Shown here in pieces: positions 34,901 through 46,600 of a DNA stretch of 64,000 nucleotides. Under the pieces are notes generated by a model. That model searched no databases, was not told where the DNA came from, and saw only the letters and a list, made by a program, of their open reading frames with translations. Every line of letters begins with the position of its first letter. Position 1 is the stretch's first letter. The stretch comes from Styela clava (taxonomy: Eukaryota; Chordata; Ascidiacea; Stolidobranchia; Styelidae), in the NCBI RefSeq assembly GCF_964204865.1, contig NC_135263.1:18831426-18895425 (forward strand), written 5' to 3'. A program made the translations under genes and the position numbers.

Positions 34901-37900
34901 GATCTCGTTCAGAAGTTGCATGACACCGATCCGACATTCTTTCATTGAGGTATGATGGGATACCAACTATCTTTCTGCCATTGATTACTCCAGACATACA
35001 TTTCATCAGATATCTATAATCACAATATGATAGAAATGACTTGTAATCAACTGTATCTCAAGATTTTTTATACAACTGAAACTAAACTCAAAAATATCCA
35101 ATTTTTTTAATCAAAAAAAAATTTTGTGGTATATATTCAATTTCCATAAATATTATCAAAGTTTTTCTATACAACTGAAACTGTATTCAAAAATGTCCAA
35201 TTTTTAATCAAAAAATAAATTCTGTGTTATATATTCAAGTATGATAAGTTTATTCCTGCTGCAGTATCCTTGCTGCATTATATGCATACGAATCCACTTG
35301 TGCAATGGCATTGAGGAAGTATTGGGAGTTAGTCCCGCATATTTTCTACTGATAAATGTAAGAAATATTTTTTGAAATTGTCAAACCTGGCACACTGTAG
35401 AAACATAACTGTGTTTTCTCCCTCATACGTTACAGATGCCAATTGTTGCAAGTAGATATTCGGAAAACCACTTGCCTGTAAAAGAGAAGTAGTTATTTCA
35501 ATGACTGTTAACAATTGATGACTTCATCTACATATATAACAAAATCTGGTACAAATAACTCAAAATATAAGCTTTTGCGAGTTGAAATGCTATTGTCAAA
35601 ATAAAAAATTAAAAAGTTATTGAATTTTTTTTAGACAGTTTCTGAATGAAAACAAGGACATTCATAACACCCAAAGTAACAAATTTTGAGTACCAATATA
35701 TATGCATAAGTAGAAGTATCAAATTGAAAAAGAATAACAGAAAAACAAGATGTCAATTACCATCATCATGAATGAATAATTTTACCTGCAAATATCCATG
35801 ACCGCCACAAGCCCGTCTGCAAATATCTGTACCAGCCAAACATTTCTCAGTTAAATAGGCTTTCATCCCAGCAGTAAGAGCATGAAGCTAAAATATATTC
35901 AATATTCATAAACTAATTATTATTCTGATAAGTAAAAATAACATGATCTCAACAACATGATTTCAACAAAATAGCGGGTATATTTGTCAGCTTCCGATCA
36001 TGGTCTAACTTTTTCAAACAATACAAGATATGACTGTAAATATAAAGATCATAAGAATTTAGTCTACCATCACAAAATGACCACATGCTGTTGCAGTTGA
36101 TGTAATATGCAGTTAAACTTAATGTGCACATAACACAACACAAAGTTTATCACAGCAAAAAACTAGTTCCATTTATTTGAAAAATGACCCCCCCCCAAAA
36201 AAAAAAAAACACATCACTTTTATTTTCATAGGTAATTAATCCACTGATAAATTTCTATTACAACTATTTTGAAATTTCGCATAATTAAGTATCGATTACC
36301 GCATCATTCATAAACAAAAACAACTAATTCAATTGTTACGGTAGCAACTAACTTCAGGAAGATTGGAAAATTCTCCATTCTTCACTTCAGCATTAATTAT
36401 CTTATACAACTCGTGGGTTTGTCTGCTTGAGAAATGAAAAGCATAACTTGCAGCCAGAAGTGGAAAGAGTTTGTGCTGTTGAGCAACATAGTCAAGAATT
36501 GATACTTCGTCCCCGCTGAAAAGTGAATTCAAAAATATATATGTAGAAAGTGAATTTGAAACTTTTGAGTACTTATATAGTTATACTAGGTCTTATTAGA
36601 TGTTTACCCAGTCCTGCATCAGGCTACAAATCAAAAATAAGTAGTTAAGATTTAAAATCATCTATTGCTCAGAATCATGATTCATAGATATCATCCAACA
36701 TATATCTAAAATACTTATCTATAAAGTGAAAAGGAATTGCTGCAAACAATACCGACCCAGATTGAATGGAACCCTGTCTTCTTACAATACTGTATCGTGT
36801 TGCAATAGTACATGCTTGCTGCAGAGGGAAAACCGCCTGAGAGTCGACAAGATTCACACGAATTAACATCATTCCACCATATAAAACCCTTGGATCACTT
36901 TTAAGCATGAAATTGCCTTCCGCATCAACCTGAAGTATTAATTACAATATGACAAGGCTCTTTAAACTGAGGGTCTCGATCCCCTGGTGTGTTGTCAAAA
37001 AGCTAAATGGCGGTGCGGTAAACTCTCTTTCAACACTAATCTATGTTGAAACAAAATTTCGATCACAATTGAAAGATTTGGAACCAGATTCAAGAACAGC
37101 CAAGATTCAATCTTTCGGGAAAGAATATGCAAGCCCATTGGTTTCATTAAAGATATTGCCAATTTTATTATATATATTTTTAATAATTTTTCTATTATTA
37201 AATTTCACTTTATTTTTATTTTAGGTTGTGAGGGTCGCAAAATAATTTGGCTGTGCCAAGTGGGCCGTGAAGAAAAAAAGTTTGAAAAACACTGCTCTAT
37301 AATATACTTTCAATGTATAAACTACACTTTTGAACTTCTATGGAAGAGCATTTTCCATGTTTTGGAATTATATCAGTTTCTTTACCCATAACCACCATCT
37401 ATAGTAATTATATTGACCATGTTTATGAAAATTTTGAAAATAAATCAAACTTATTTTTAGAGAATTTGAACAAAAAAATATCTGGAAAAAGCAAATCTAC
37501 ACCAACGGCAACACAAGAACTATTACACATAAACGTCAATCCAGTACAAGAAACTAGTCAATCATTTTGAGCACATTTGACTAAATACCTCAGCAACTCC
37601 AGAAAGCATATTCTCTTTTGGTATCCTAACATTGTCCAATATAAGGAAACCATTATCATTAGATTCAAATGCAAACTTTGCTCCTATGTCACCAACTTTA
37701 ACACCTGTGAAAATATTCAACGCATTAAGAATATAGAAACAGAAACAGCAACATTAGATCATGTTGCGATATACTCCATGCTTATCAGAAAAAATACCTG
37801 GAAGCGGAAGATGCGTACTCAAGTCACGAATCTGAACAATGAATGGCATCATTCCATAACTTTCTCCCTTAATGATCAATTGAGCCATTACAACTGCATG

Positions 37901-40384
37901 ATTTGCGGCTTTTCCCACTGGAAAAAAATACGGGAATACCTAATTGAGTATTATTTCATAAAAATTGCCATTTTAGGTACCGGTATTTGAAATGATGGTC
38001 ATTCAAAAAGTCATATTTTCTTCAACTTCCTGACACTACAATTAGTAACAAAATTCAATGATTTCACAATGTATTTTACAAATATCCCGTTGAATGGGGC
38101 ATATACATGATAAAAGGACATACCTACCGGTATGTGTTTGTTTCAAAAATTTAAAAAAGATTTGCTTTCACTGCGGCTGCCTTTGATGAAATCTAATAAC
38201 GGTGTATATCTAGTATTTAATAACCTTGAAATGGAAGGAACAATAAAATGAGTTGAGAAACTTCAATGACAAGAAATCTATCAATTTTTCATACATGTTA
38301 ATAAATACTTACGATCACCAGGCCACCATTTCATTGATGATAGTTTGGGAGTATTGACGACAAATTCTTGGGATTCCGGAATAAATGTAGCAGTCGTCTC
38401 CAATCCTCGCAAATTTGTTCCTTTAACGTTTGACCAGATAGTTTTAGAGGTTGACATTTACTAGTCCTCATTCATGCCTTCATATTATAGTGTAGTATGT
38501 GTACCAGGTTGGGCTATAATTTTATTCCAATTTTCCTTATTTTATTTCTGTTACAAGTTCGAGGACTAGCTGTGGTATTTGTACCTGAAATTATAGCCTA
38601 ACCCTGGGCTGGGCAATTATTATTGCTATCGGGCCACATTGAATATTCAAAATGCGGTGGCGGGCCGGACTAAGCAAAGTCAATTGCGTGTTTTTAATGT
38701 ATTTTATTACACATTTAAAAAAAAAGTACTATATATATTGTACTTCGTTAGAATTTTTATTTAAAGCACAGTTATTAAAACTAGTTTAAAACATAAATAG
38801 CTGCCTTCGGTGGTCAAACATGGTGATTCATTTATCTTTGCTGTCATCGGAGCATTTTTAATGTAAACAGGGGGTCGGGGAAAATTTTAGTATTTTATAA
38901 TGCCGCTCTAAAAGCTAAATTCAGGTTGCTTGCAGATGCACTCCTTTCTTTATCTTTTAGCGTCTAGTCGCCGAATAACTAGTTTTCATCAATGGTTTCA
39001 CAGTTGCGTATTCAAGACATATATATGTTGAGGGAAATTTGTGATTCGAGGAAAATAATCTCCGACTTAAAGAAGATGTTTACGGTCTAAATAATACCTC
39101 ACGCTGACGAAAACAATCGGCAATTTGATTACCGATTATTTGATTTGATTATTCTAAATATTTCTTTTGTTCACAATCAAAGTATATTTTATATGTAAAT
39201 AAAAAAGAAAATGTTAAAATCTAGAAACCTGCTTGTGGGCCGACTGAAACATTGCGGGCCGCACCTTGCCCAGGCCTGGCCTAACCCTAACTTGGTACAC
39301 ATTCTACTTCCCGGTGTCCACCACCTTGGTTCATGTACTACAGGAGTATCAAATCTTTTATAGGAGAAAATCACATACAAAAATTGGAATTGATCAAAAC
39401 ATATCAAGATTATACATGTGCAACAAACAGCAAAATTCTCACCATGACCAAGCTCTGTTTGAGCATAAGTGCCAATAATATTGAAATTGACTGCCAATGG
39501 AACCCATTTCTCGACTTGTTCTTGATTTCCCAAATTCATAATAGTTGGTACAAATACGCCACTATGAATCGGAAGGCCAATTTCTTTACCAGTTGCTCTA
39601 AACATGAATTTTTTTGATTGATTAAAATGAAGTAAAATACTACAGATTCAAATAAATCTTCAAAAAATTTCCTATTCTCTTTTGAGAACCTTAATTTACA
39701 GCAAAAACATCGCACAGAATGTCATTTCTAAAAACCAGAAAATACTACTTTCGAATGATTATAATTGGAGAAATAGAATTTAAAAACAGGTAGGTGTAAA
39801 ACCAATAGAAGCACTTCACAACAACATTTCTAAATATACATATCTACTGACATGAAAAGAATTCTTTGAGTTGTTGTATCATTGAAATCAACGTCTAATT
39901 TTCTCACGCGTAACGCTCTTCGTATTCCACGAGAATACTTCTCTTCCTCAGTTTTGTAGAATTGATCCATATCAGAAAGAATCGCATCATTCTGTATCAT
40001 GTCGGCTATAAAACACACAAAAAATGATTTGAACAATTTCTCATCAGAGTAAATCAATAATACTCAAACTACATGTGAGTGAACAATTTAAAAACCATAA
40101 TCGATAAAAACGTAATCGATGAATATAGCATTACAACTATAAACAATATCAGAATAAGTACTTAGAAATTCACTAATGCTAGTATGGAACATGATTTATC
40201 AACTAGGAACGAAAAATACGATACACAAAAAAGAACTAGTTATAAAATAATCCTAACTAATTTTTCTTCGAAGAGTTGTGTTATTTGATCCACCATCAAT
40301 GACATTTGTTATTTCTTCAACCTTAATATCCATTCTTCTACGCTCCTCCATGATCAATTTAGTTTCATCCGAAGTGTCCGCCAT
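31950..40384 (-). CDS. ACOX1: Peroxisomal acyl-coenzyme A oxidase (ACOX1 type)
   Basis: FAD enzyme catalysing the first, H2O2-producing step of peroxisomal beta-oxidation (acyl-CoA to trans-2-enoyl-CoA). Fifteen exons, transcription order: 40258-40384, 39852-40005, 39443-39597, 38313-38420, 37798-37917, 37589-37704, 36757-36929, 36353-36515, 35786-35887, 35387-35475, 34861-35013, 34205-34319, 33775-33921, 32599-32805, 31950-32033. They total 2013 nt, 670 aa (human 660), all GT-AG. Visible blocks: [12 protein letters not shown] (flavin/substrate region), [27 protein letters not shown], and [12 protein letters not shown] with the catalytic glutamate at E424. The C terminus is SKL, the classical PTS1 peroxisomal import signal. 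Mobile elements sit in the introns (38604-39278 and 36952-37293). The frame is intact, so this looks functional. ACOX2 is the main alternative, but the alignment pattern and SKL favour ACOX1. Confidence 0.93.
32332..32499. repeat. 84-bp tandem duplication in the last ACOX1 intron
   Basis: The block ACAGAAACCAAACCATAGAA occurs at 32332 and 32416 with nearly identical downstream sequence ending TTTATTTGCTGTAAAT. The whole duplication lies in the intron 32034-32598 and does not affect the coding frame. Confidence 0.8.
36952..37293. mobile_element. Diverged hAT-like MITE in an ACOX1 intron
   Basis: The left end resembles CTCTTTAAACTGAGGGTCTC; the right end reads AGTTTGAAAAACACTG preceded by GGGCCGTG and GGGTCGC, the usual hAT-type termini (CAGTG-TTTCAAACT-GGTCGC). 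Exact ends and target duplication are not clear. It lies wholly in the intron between exons 6 and 7. Confidence 0.45.
38604..39278. mobile_element. hAT-like element, 675 bp, with perfect 8-bp target duplication
   Basis: The left end is CTGGGCTGGGCAATTATTAT, then GCGGGCCGG; the right end reads GCGGGCCGCACCTTGCCCAG, then GCCTG. Perfect 8-bp direct repeats GCCTAACC flank it at 38596-38603 and 39279-39286. It is inserted in the ACOX1 intron between exons 3 and 4, within a region carrying CCTAACCCTAAC. No transposase. Confidence 0.85.
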
Positions 40385-41206
40385 TTTATTTTATGAAATA
40401 TTAACCTCCTATATCTATAAACAAAAAATGGATAACCGATTGATGAACAGAATAGGCCTACCAAAATTTTAGGAACAAAATTGGTGCACTAAATTTTACA
40501 TTTTCAAATATAATAACAAGATGCTTAAAGTACACAGTATTTGAAGGTTGCTGTTAAATATACTGTAACAGATTTCTACAAAGCCACACCAAAAGAAAAC
40601 TTCAACATACCGGTACATATTTTAATTAATTCGCTCAAAGTGATATACTTATAGCAAAATTAAGTATTACCTAATCATCATCCATCACAACTTTCCTATT
40701 ACAGCATTAAATGAGGTGACAAATTTCTGGACCATTTTTTATCTAACTATACCATAACATTCACAATTCATCATTAATTAATAAAAGTATACACTAAATG
40801 ATATTTTTGAGCTTAACAGCATTAAAACCTAAATACACCACTACTGTGTGAGTGTCATATTGAACTGCTTGTTCTTTTTGCAGGAAAATATCATGATGAT
40901 AATTCCAATCAAGTTAATGTTTGACATACCCATATTTAACAATTAGTAAACATACAAACAATTTATTAAGGTCACCTGTGGATGTCCAAATTATGTGGGC
41001 AATGCCACAAAAGTTAAACCAAAAAAAGTCAAAGCACGTTTATCACTTAATGGTTTATGCCTTGACTAAAAACTAATTATGCACAATATATTGACCCAAT
41101 CTAATTTCTTGGATTGTGAACCACAAGTGAACCAAGATGGGTTGCGTAAAAACAAACATAGTTTATGACGAGAACAGTAAATGTTTAACTCGATCAACCA
41201 CATCAG
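40385..41206. other. Intergenic region, ACOX1 upstream / COA3 downstream
   Basis: 0.8 kb of AT-rich sequence holding the ACOX1 promoter side and the COA3 3' end. No core promoter motif or gene is recognised. Confidence 0.5.
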
Positions 41207-41491
41207 TTAATGCTGCAGCTTGTCCTGTATTTCTGTATCAATTTCATCACAAAGACGATCTTTAGACATTTGACGCCATGTGTATGCATAAATAGAAAGT
41301 ACAGCTGCCCCTATAGTAAATCCGATGATGTTTTTTCTCAATGGATGTACTTTATTGAATTTTAAGTTTTGATGCTTATTATAGTCAGATATTAGTTGAC
41401 GTTGTTCTGGTCTCAAATTGTCCTCCCATAATTTCACATGCTTCATTTTTTCGTATTTTTTTCCCTCTGTTGCATTTTCTTCGATGACCAT
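41207..41491 (-). CDS. COA3: Cytochrome c oxidase assembly factor 3 (CCDC56)
   Basis: A 94-aa mitochondrial inner-membrane protein that stabilises newly made COX1 and couples its translation to cytochrome c oxidase assembly. A charged N-terminal half (residues 1-52) precedes one transmembrane helix within residues 54-72 (NIIGFTIGAAVLSIYAYTW), then the family tail MSKDRLCDEIDTE. LRPEQRQ matches the LTPEQ motif of human COA3, and RKNIIGFTIGA matches RNIVTGLGIGA. The single coding exon and length agree with the family (about 100 aa). CNTD1 lies 1.04 kb upstream on the same strand, and the two genes are also neighbours in human. Confidence 0.88.
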   Translation of the reverse strand: MVIEENATEGKKYEKMKHVKLWEDNLRPEQRQLISDYNKHQNLKFNKVHPLRKNIIGFTIGAAVLSIYAYTWRQMSKDRLCDEIDTEIQDKLQH

Positions 41492-42532
41492 ATTAAGATA
41501 ATATTGCTACAATCACCATTAATGACTGCTGAAAATCCTGAAATATATGAAGGAAATGAAAGCAATAAATATATGAAACATATATGAGGCACTAACACAT
41601 GCAAATGTAAAATGAACTGTGCTTATACTGATTGATAATGAACTGCTATAGGAATAAATTGAAGGAATGAAAATTGGAATAAACTTAAAATTCTGTTAAT
41701 ATGCATTCATAAAAAGGAATGTTTCTCACATGTTTTATGCAACCATATTTTATAATTTAGTTTGACTCAAGCCTATTTAAATAAATGTACATTAGCTTCT
41801 AGCCTGCTCGAATCACTTCTAATAGTAACAACTATAATTTGCAACACCCATCACAAACCAAAATCGAAGAAATTTTACAAAATCTATCACTCAAAACAAT
41901 ATCTTTTGTTTAATAGCAAAGCAATTTTCCACAATGACAGCAAGAACCTACTACAAGGGTTCATTTTATTAAGCCAAATCTAAATCGCATGAATAACTAA
42001 AAACGAATGAATAACTTAAAATAAGGTTTGACATTTTTTTCAAAGTTTGACAAGTTGTGTAACTGTGTAAATCAGGCCTGGTTTGAACTGTACAATAGGT
42101 TTGGTGATGTTCAGAGTGCAATGAATAAACTGAATATTGACAGTGAGAGTTTGCAAGCCCTTGAAAAGTAACAACAGCCAATGAATGTATTTGCATAAGG
42201 AATAGGTAAAGTAGAATACAAAATTATGGACAGTGTCTTATAAACAAACAGTGTATTAATGAAAGAAAATAGGACAAGTGAAACAAGGTAAATATTACTA
42301 ATATTAGAAAAAAAATAACTCGCTTTAGATTGACACTGCTTCGGATATTTAACAACTGATAGTGGAGAGCAGTGAATTTTCAAAATGACAGGAAACACTT
42401 CATTAACTGTTCTCTGTTAATAAGTGAAATGTACACATGCTCTGGAATTAAATGGGATGTTGTTAAAAATTTAATATCCAATTCACAAATTCAATAACAT
42501 ACATTTTTACCTAGCAATAATCAACAATACAA
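41492..42532. other. Intergenic region between CNTD1 and COA3
   Basis: 1.04 kb, AT-rich, no gene recognised. It must contain the COA3 5' region and the CNTD1 3' UTR, unless the two are co-transcribed. Confidence 0.5.
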
Positions 42533-43675
42533 TCAAGATGCAAGTGTTACATCCAGAATAATGCATGTAAAACGAGTGAGATCAGATTCTTGTACATGAA
42601 TCATTTTACCTAAAAGAGTGATGATATTGTCACTAATAGATTTGTTTTTGATATACACTGAAGCAGCAATAATACCAGCTGATATGAATTGTAAGTCATT
42701 TTGGTTTTCTATAAAGCGTTGTGCTTCAGATAAACTCTTCATGTTGGGAAGTCCAAGCTCAGTCACTAAGATCTCACTAACACGTCCAATTATTCTTGGT
42801 CGCAAATAATAGAAAAGATCTAATATCCTAATGCAAATTGGATAAAACAGTTTGACATTGAAACTTTGGTCAGTTCTATTCAAAATTTCAAGCATGACTG
42901 TTATATAAGGGTGAGGTGAAGGAAGAAACTTAATCCTGAAATTAATGGCTTTCAAAATTCTCAATTCTGACTTTAGAAGTACAGATTTGCTAAAATGATG
43001 TCCCTGCTTTTGCAGAAAGTCCAAGGCTTTGTTCAATGTAACGATTTCATAGTGAGCTGTAGCTTTGCTAGCTATTACAACGCAAGTGACTGCTCGTAAT
43101 TTCATCTGACTTTTTATGTGCTCTAAAGTTTTTTTCCATTCACTATTAGCTTTTTTTCTTCCCAAATTCATCCAATCCAAGTGTGTATTTTTATCTTTTG
43201 AACTAAAGACATCTCCAGGTGCAAATTGCTGGCTATGATGATCAATTTCAGACGACGTATTAAAACTCGAATCACTTTGATAATTACTAAATGCAATTTT
43301 GTCAAAAATCAGTTTGCGAAGTTGCATAACCAATGCTGACATGAATACATTGAAAAGCTCAAGAGCTATATATTTGGCCTCATCTTGCAAACCCCAGTAT
43401 TCAGAAAGCATGAAAATGTATTCAGCTGGCTTTCCCCAAGCATATAGTCCAAGTTGTGTTGGAATTTCTTGCACTTTAATATGTTTTCCAACATTATCTT
43501 TTCTTTCTTGATTGATCGCTCCGAGACTACTCACCCAAACCTGCAGTTCTTCGAGAGTGGAACAAGATGACCCAAAATAGAAATCTGAGAAACATGTGCT
43601 ATGTTTAACATTCCTGGTCAAAACTGGTTGAATGAATGCCTTGTGATGATTCTTGAAGTGGATAGTTCGCTTCAT
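42533..43675 (-). CDS. CNTD1: Cyclin N-terminal domain-containing protein 1
   Basis: A 380-aa cyclin-like protein in one exon. Family blocks: EYIFMLSEYWGLQDEAKYIALELFN (human FVFLLSEQW-region), TCVVIASKATAHYEIVTLNKALDFLQ, the cyclin-box signature LLKSELRILKAINFRI, and ISAGIIAASVYIKNKS near the C terminus. In mammals CNTD1 promotes crossover maturation in meiosis, working with HEI10-type ligases and MLH1-MLH3 (worm COSA-1 is the counterpart). The middle (residues about 125-175) is a longer polar insert than in human (about 330 aa). Its neighbour downstream on the same strand is COA3. The start at 43675 is the first ATG of the frame and precedes the conserved part comfortably. Confidence 0.85.
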   Translation of the reverse strand: MKRTIHFKNHHKAFIQPVLTRNVKHSTCFSDFYFGSSCSTLEELQVWVSSLGAINQERKDNVGKHIKVQEIPTQLGLYAWGKPAEYIFMLSEYWGLQDEAKYIALELFNVFMSALVMQLRKLIFDKIAFSNYQSDSSFNTSSEIDHHSQQFAPGDVFSSKDKNTHLDWMNLGRKKANSEWKKTLEHIKSQMKLRAVTCVVIASKATAHYEIVTLNKALDFLQKQGHHFSKSVLLKSELRILKAINFRIKFLPSPHPYITVMLEILNRTDQSFNVKLFYPICIRILDLFYYLRPRIIGRVSEILVTELGLPNMKSLSEAQRFIENQNDLQFISAGIIAASVYIKNKSISDNIITLLGKMIHVQESDLTRFTCIILDVTLAS

Positions 43676-46600
43676 TTCTAATATTAAAACAAGCTATTCT
43701 GTATTAAAAATAATCAAGAAAATCACAATTAAATCAGCGGATGAAATATTTTTTTAACTGGTATCAGAATATAGAATTTGAAGAATTAAGGAATATGAAC
43801 TGGTTTTGCATTGTTGATCAGTTTTCAAAGTTTAGTCAAAATCGTAATATGTTCCTAATTCTATAGATACTAAATCAGTAAAATCATGTCTACTGTATCT
43901 AAGGCCATTTATTAGAATATCATAATGATAATGACTAAGAAACTCTGAAACTGTGCAGTAGGCCTAGATTGTTTTGAATTCTGGACATATTTTGCCTCGT
44001 TTCTTGGGATAGTATTAGCAGAATAATGCAAACATTCCGTCACATACATTTGCATTACAGGTACATACCTTGCTTATCGATAAAGTATTCTTCAACAAAA
44101 TAACGTATACCTATAATCTCTAGAATGCAAGAAAAATAGCATTAACAAATGTCTGCTATATCTGTATATACAGATATAGCATTTGTTATATACAAATGTC
44201 TGAATGTGAAAGTTCTTTCTTTTATGATAATGCTAGTTGCTTCAGTGCTTCAGTACTTGAAGACAGCAAGAGCATTTATTTAATAATAATATCAACTCAA
44301 CGATTGCAAAAACTTCTTTGACCTCTGTTGACATTCAGCTATTTCACTTCTTTTACGATTAATTAAATAACTAAATTAGGTAGGCCATAGCATAGGGTAC
44401 CAGTAGCCAGTCTGCGGACGATTTCATTCAAATCATTCGCTACCTATAAAACAAAAACCAATATTTCTAACCCGTTATTTTTTTCACCGTAGGTGCGCAT
44501 TGGCATTTATTCTACACGCTAAACCTCGGATTAACTTTCCACGACCAGGGGTTAAAGGTAGTAGTATATATTTACGGTTAAAGCTATACAGACACCAAAG
44601 TACGACACTCGGAAGACGTATTAGTGACCGAATGACCAGTGTGCGACCACGGATTTCAGGCCTTGAACATCGTTTCTGCTGCATCTACTAGAGACAGCAT
44701 ACGCAGCTTTGAGTGAAAAAATTGGGCTTCTAATTGCTTTTCTAACCGTCACATATTTCAAGAACACGGTCATTTCGAACAAAACTCGTCAAATTATATA
44801 CAAAGCACCGCATCACAGCAATCAAACAGACCGTAAATATATACTACTAGGTTGAACAGACAAAAACACGGTGGTCGCAAATTGGTCGACAAAGACATTA
44901 TCGGCGTATGTGAAATGCGCACCCCCCTATTCCCCTCCTTTAAATGCAGAAACTCGAAAATTCAAAGATGGTTGAAAGAAACACAACTCTATCTCCTTGC
45001 CAAGTTTCATCTTTTTATCTCCTATATTTGAATGGATTTTAAGTTTTTTTAATGGGACAATGGCTGAATGGGTAGTTGGCGACATGTAAAAATGAACCAA
45101 CCGTTTTTCTTCTTCGGTCGGGTTTTCGGTCATAACTTTTTTGTTTGTGGCCGCATTTTAGTGTAATTTCCATTAACGCGTGAGAAATATCGTCGCGGTT
45201 CGTTAATCTTTTCGGCAATAATTAGATCGATGAAGTTGATGGGAGACGGACTAAAAGTAGGCACTTGCAAATTAGGCACTTTTTTAGGCGCTTATTTAGG
45301 CACTTTAGAAAAAAAGTAAAAAGGGCGTAATACCTTTTAAATGCATAATCAATTAGTTAAAAATGGCCAAATTAAATGTTGAAAACGCAAATTGCAACGG
45401 GCAAACTCAATAACAATATTTAAAACGTAGTATTAAAGGTAGTCGCACGCGCTTGGTCACCACATATGCTAGGCACATATTTAGGCACTTCGAAAAATAA
45501 ATAAAATGGCATATTCACTAATAAAAGACAGAGAAATAAACATATTACCCACACTGATTAGCCTGAGTAAATATCTAAGAGATGCAACAAAACTCGGTTC
45601 ATACAATGACTAAATTAGCTTGACGTGATGGCGACATCATTGATAGGGATAAAATAGGCTATAGTTGCAATCAAAGTGTCACTTTGGTTGCATCATTATT
45701 ACCTTAACAAGTCATCAATGCAATGTCCCAATCGCATTTCAAATAACCCCCTCCGTAGAGGTCATCCGTGATTTCCAAACATGGGGTCATTACTCTTAAC
45801 GGGGTAATTTGGCCATTTTCAGATATTCGCTGATTTAACATTTTTTTGTAATCCCGTTTTTCACTTGCCCGCACTTTTTTAACAAAAACAAATTCGAACC
45901 CTACAGTGCGGTGGCAAAAGTATTCCTAACGCTTAGTTAGTACGATCCTATGCTCATTGGTACGATGCGTTGTTTTTGCATACTCTTCACCACTTGCGAT
46001 CACCAAAATTTTTCACTAATAACCTACGTAACTTTATTTTTTCGTGGTCATAGCTTCATTCTTTCTCTTCACTCAGTAAGATTGTAGTGAGGATTCTTTC
46101 ACTTCTGTGTGTGTTACAGCGTTTGGCATAAACCTTTCTCTAGATTGTGCCAATTTTCTCGATCTTTCCGACAGGTGGGCAAGGTTTTTGTTCCAGGGGC
46201 TAAAGATTTTGCATCCTTAGACTGGCGGGCCATGTAAGTGAAAAGTTACATTTTATGAACAACATTTACAGTGTTTTACAAGCAAAAGTAGAAAACAATA
46301 AGCCTCGTGTTAAAATTATATTCCTAGAGTTTCGATATTATTCCTCCTGTTGAACAAAATATTCAATTCATGACCGATACTAACATTTAAAATGCCTTGC
46401 CGCAATATTTTAATTCTGTTCAACGCAACTCACGGTTGCGTCGACTTACGAATAAATAACAGACTTGTTACTCTAAAATACCACGGCAATCTGCGGACAA
46501 AAATGAGAGGTAAACTACCCGATTATAAAGAATTTTTGATTCGTATTTACGCAATTACGAAAAAATAAAACGCCTTTCTACTCGAAGCAATATGTAGACA

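Noticed and set aside
37577-37990. 137-aa plus-strand ORF
   Set aside because: It lies opposite ACOX1 exons 5 and 6, whose minus-strand reading gives clear oxidase sequence with correct splice sites; the plus ORF is an antisense shadow.
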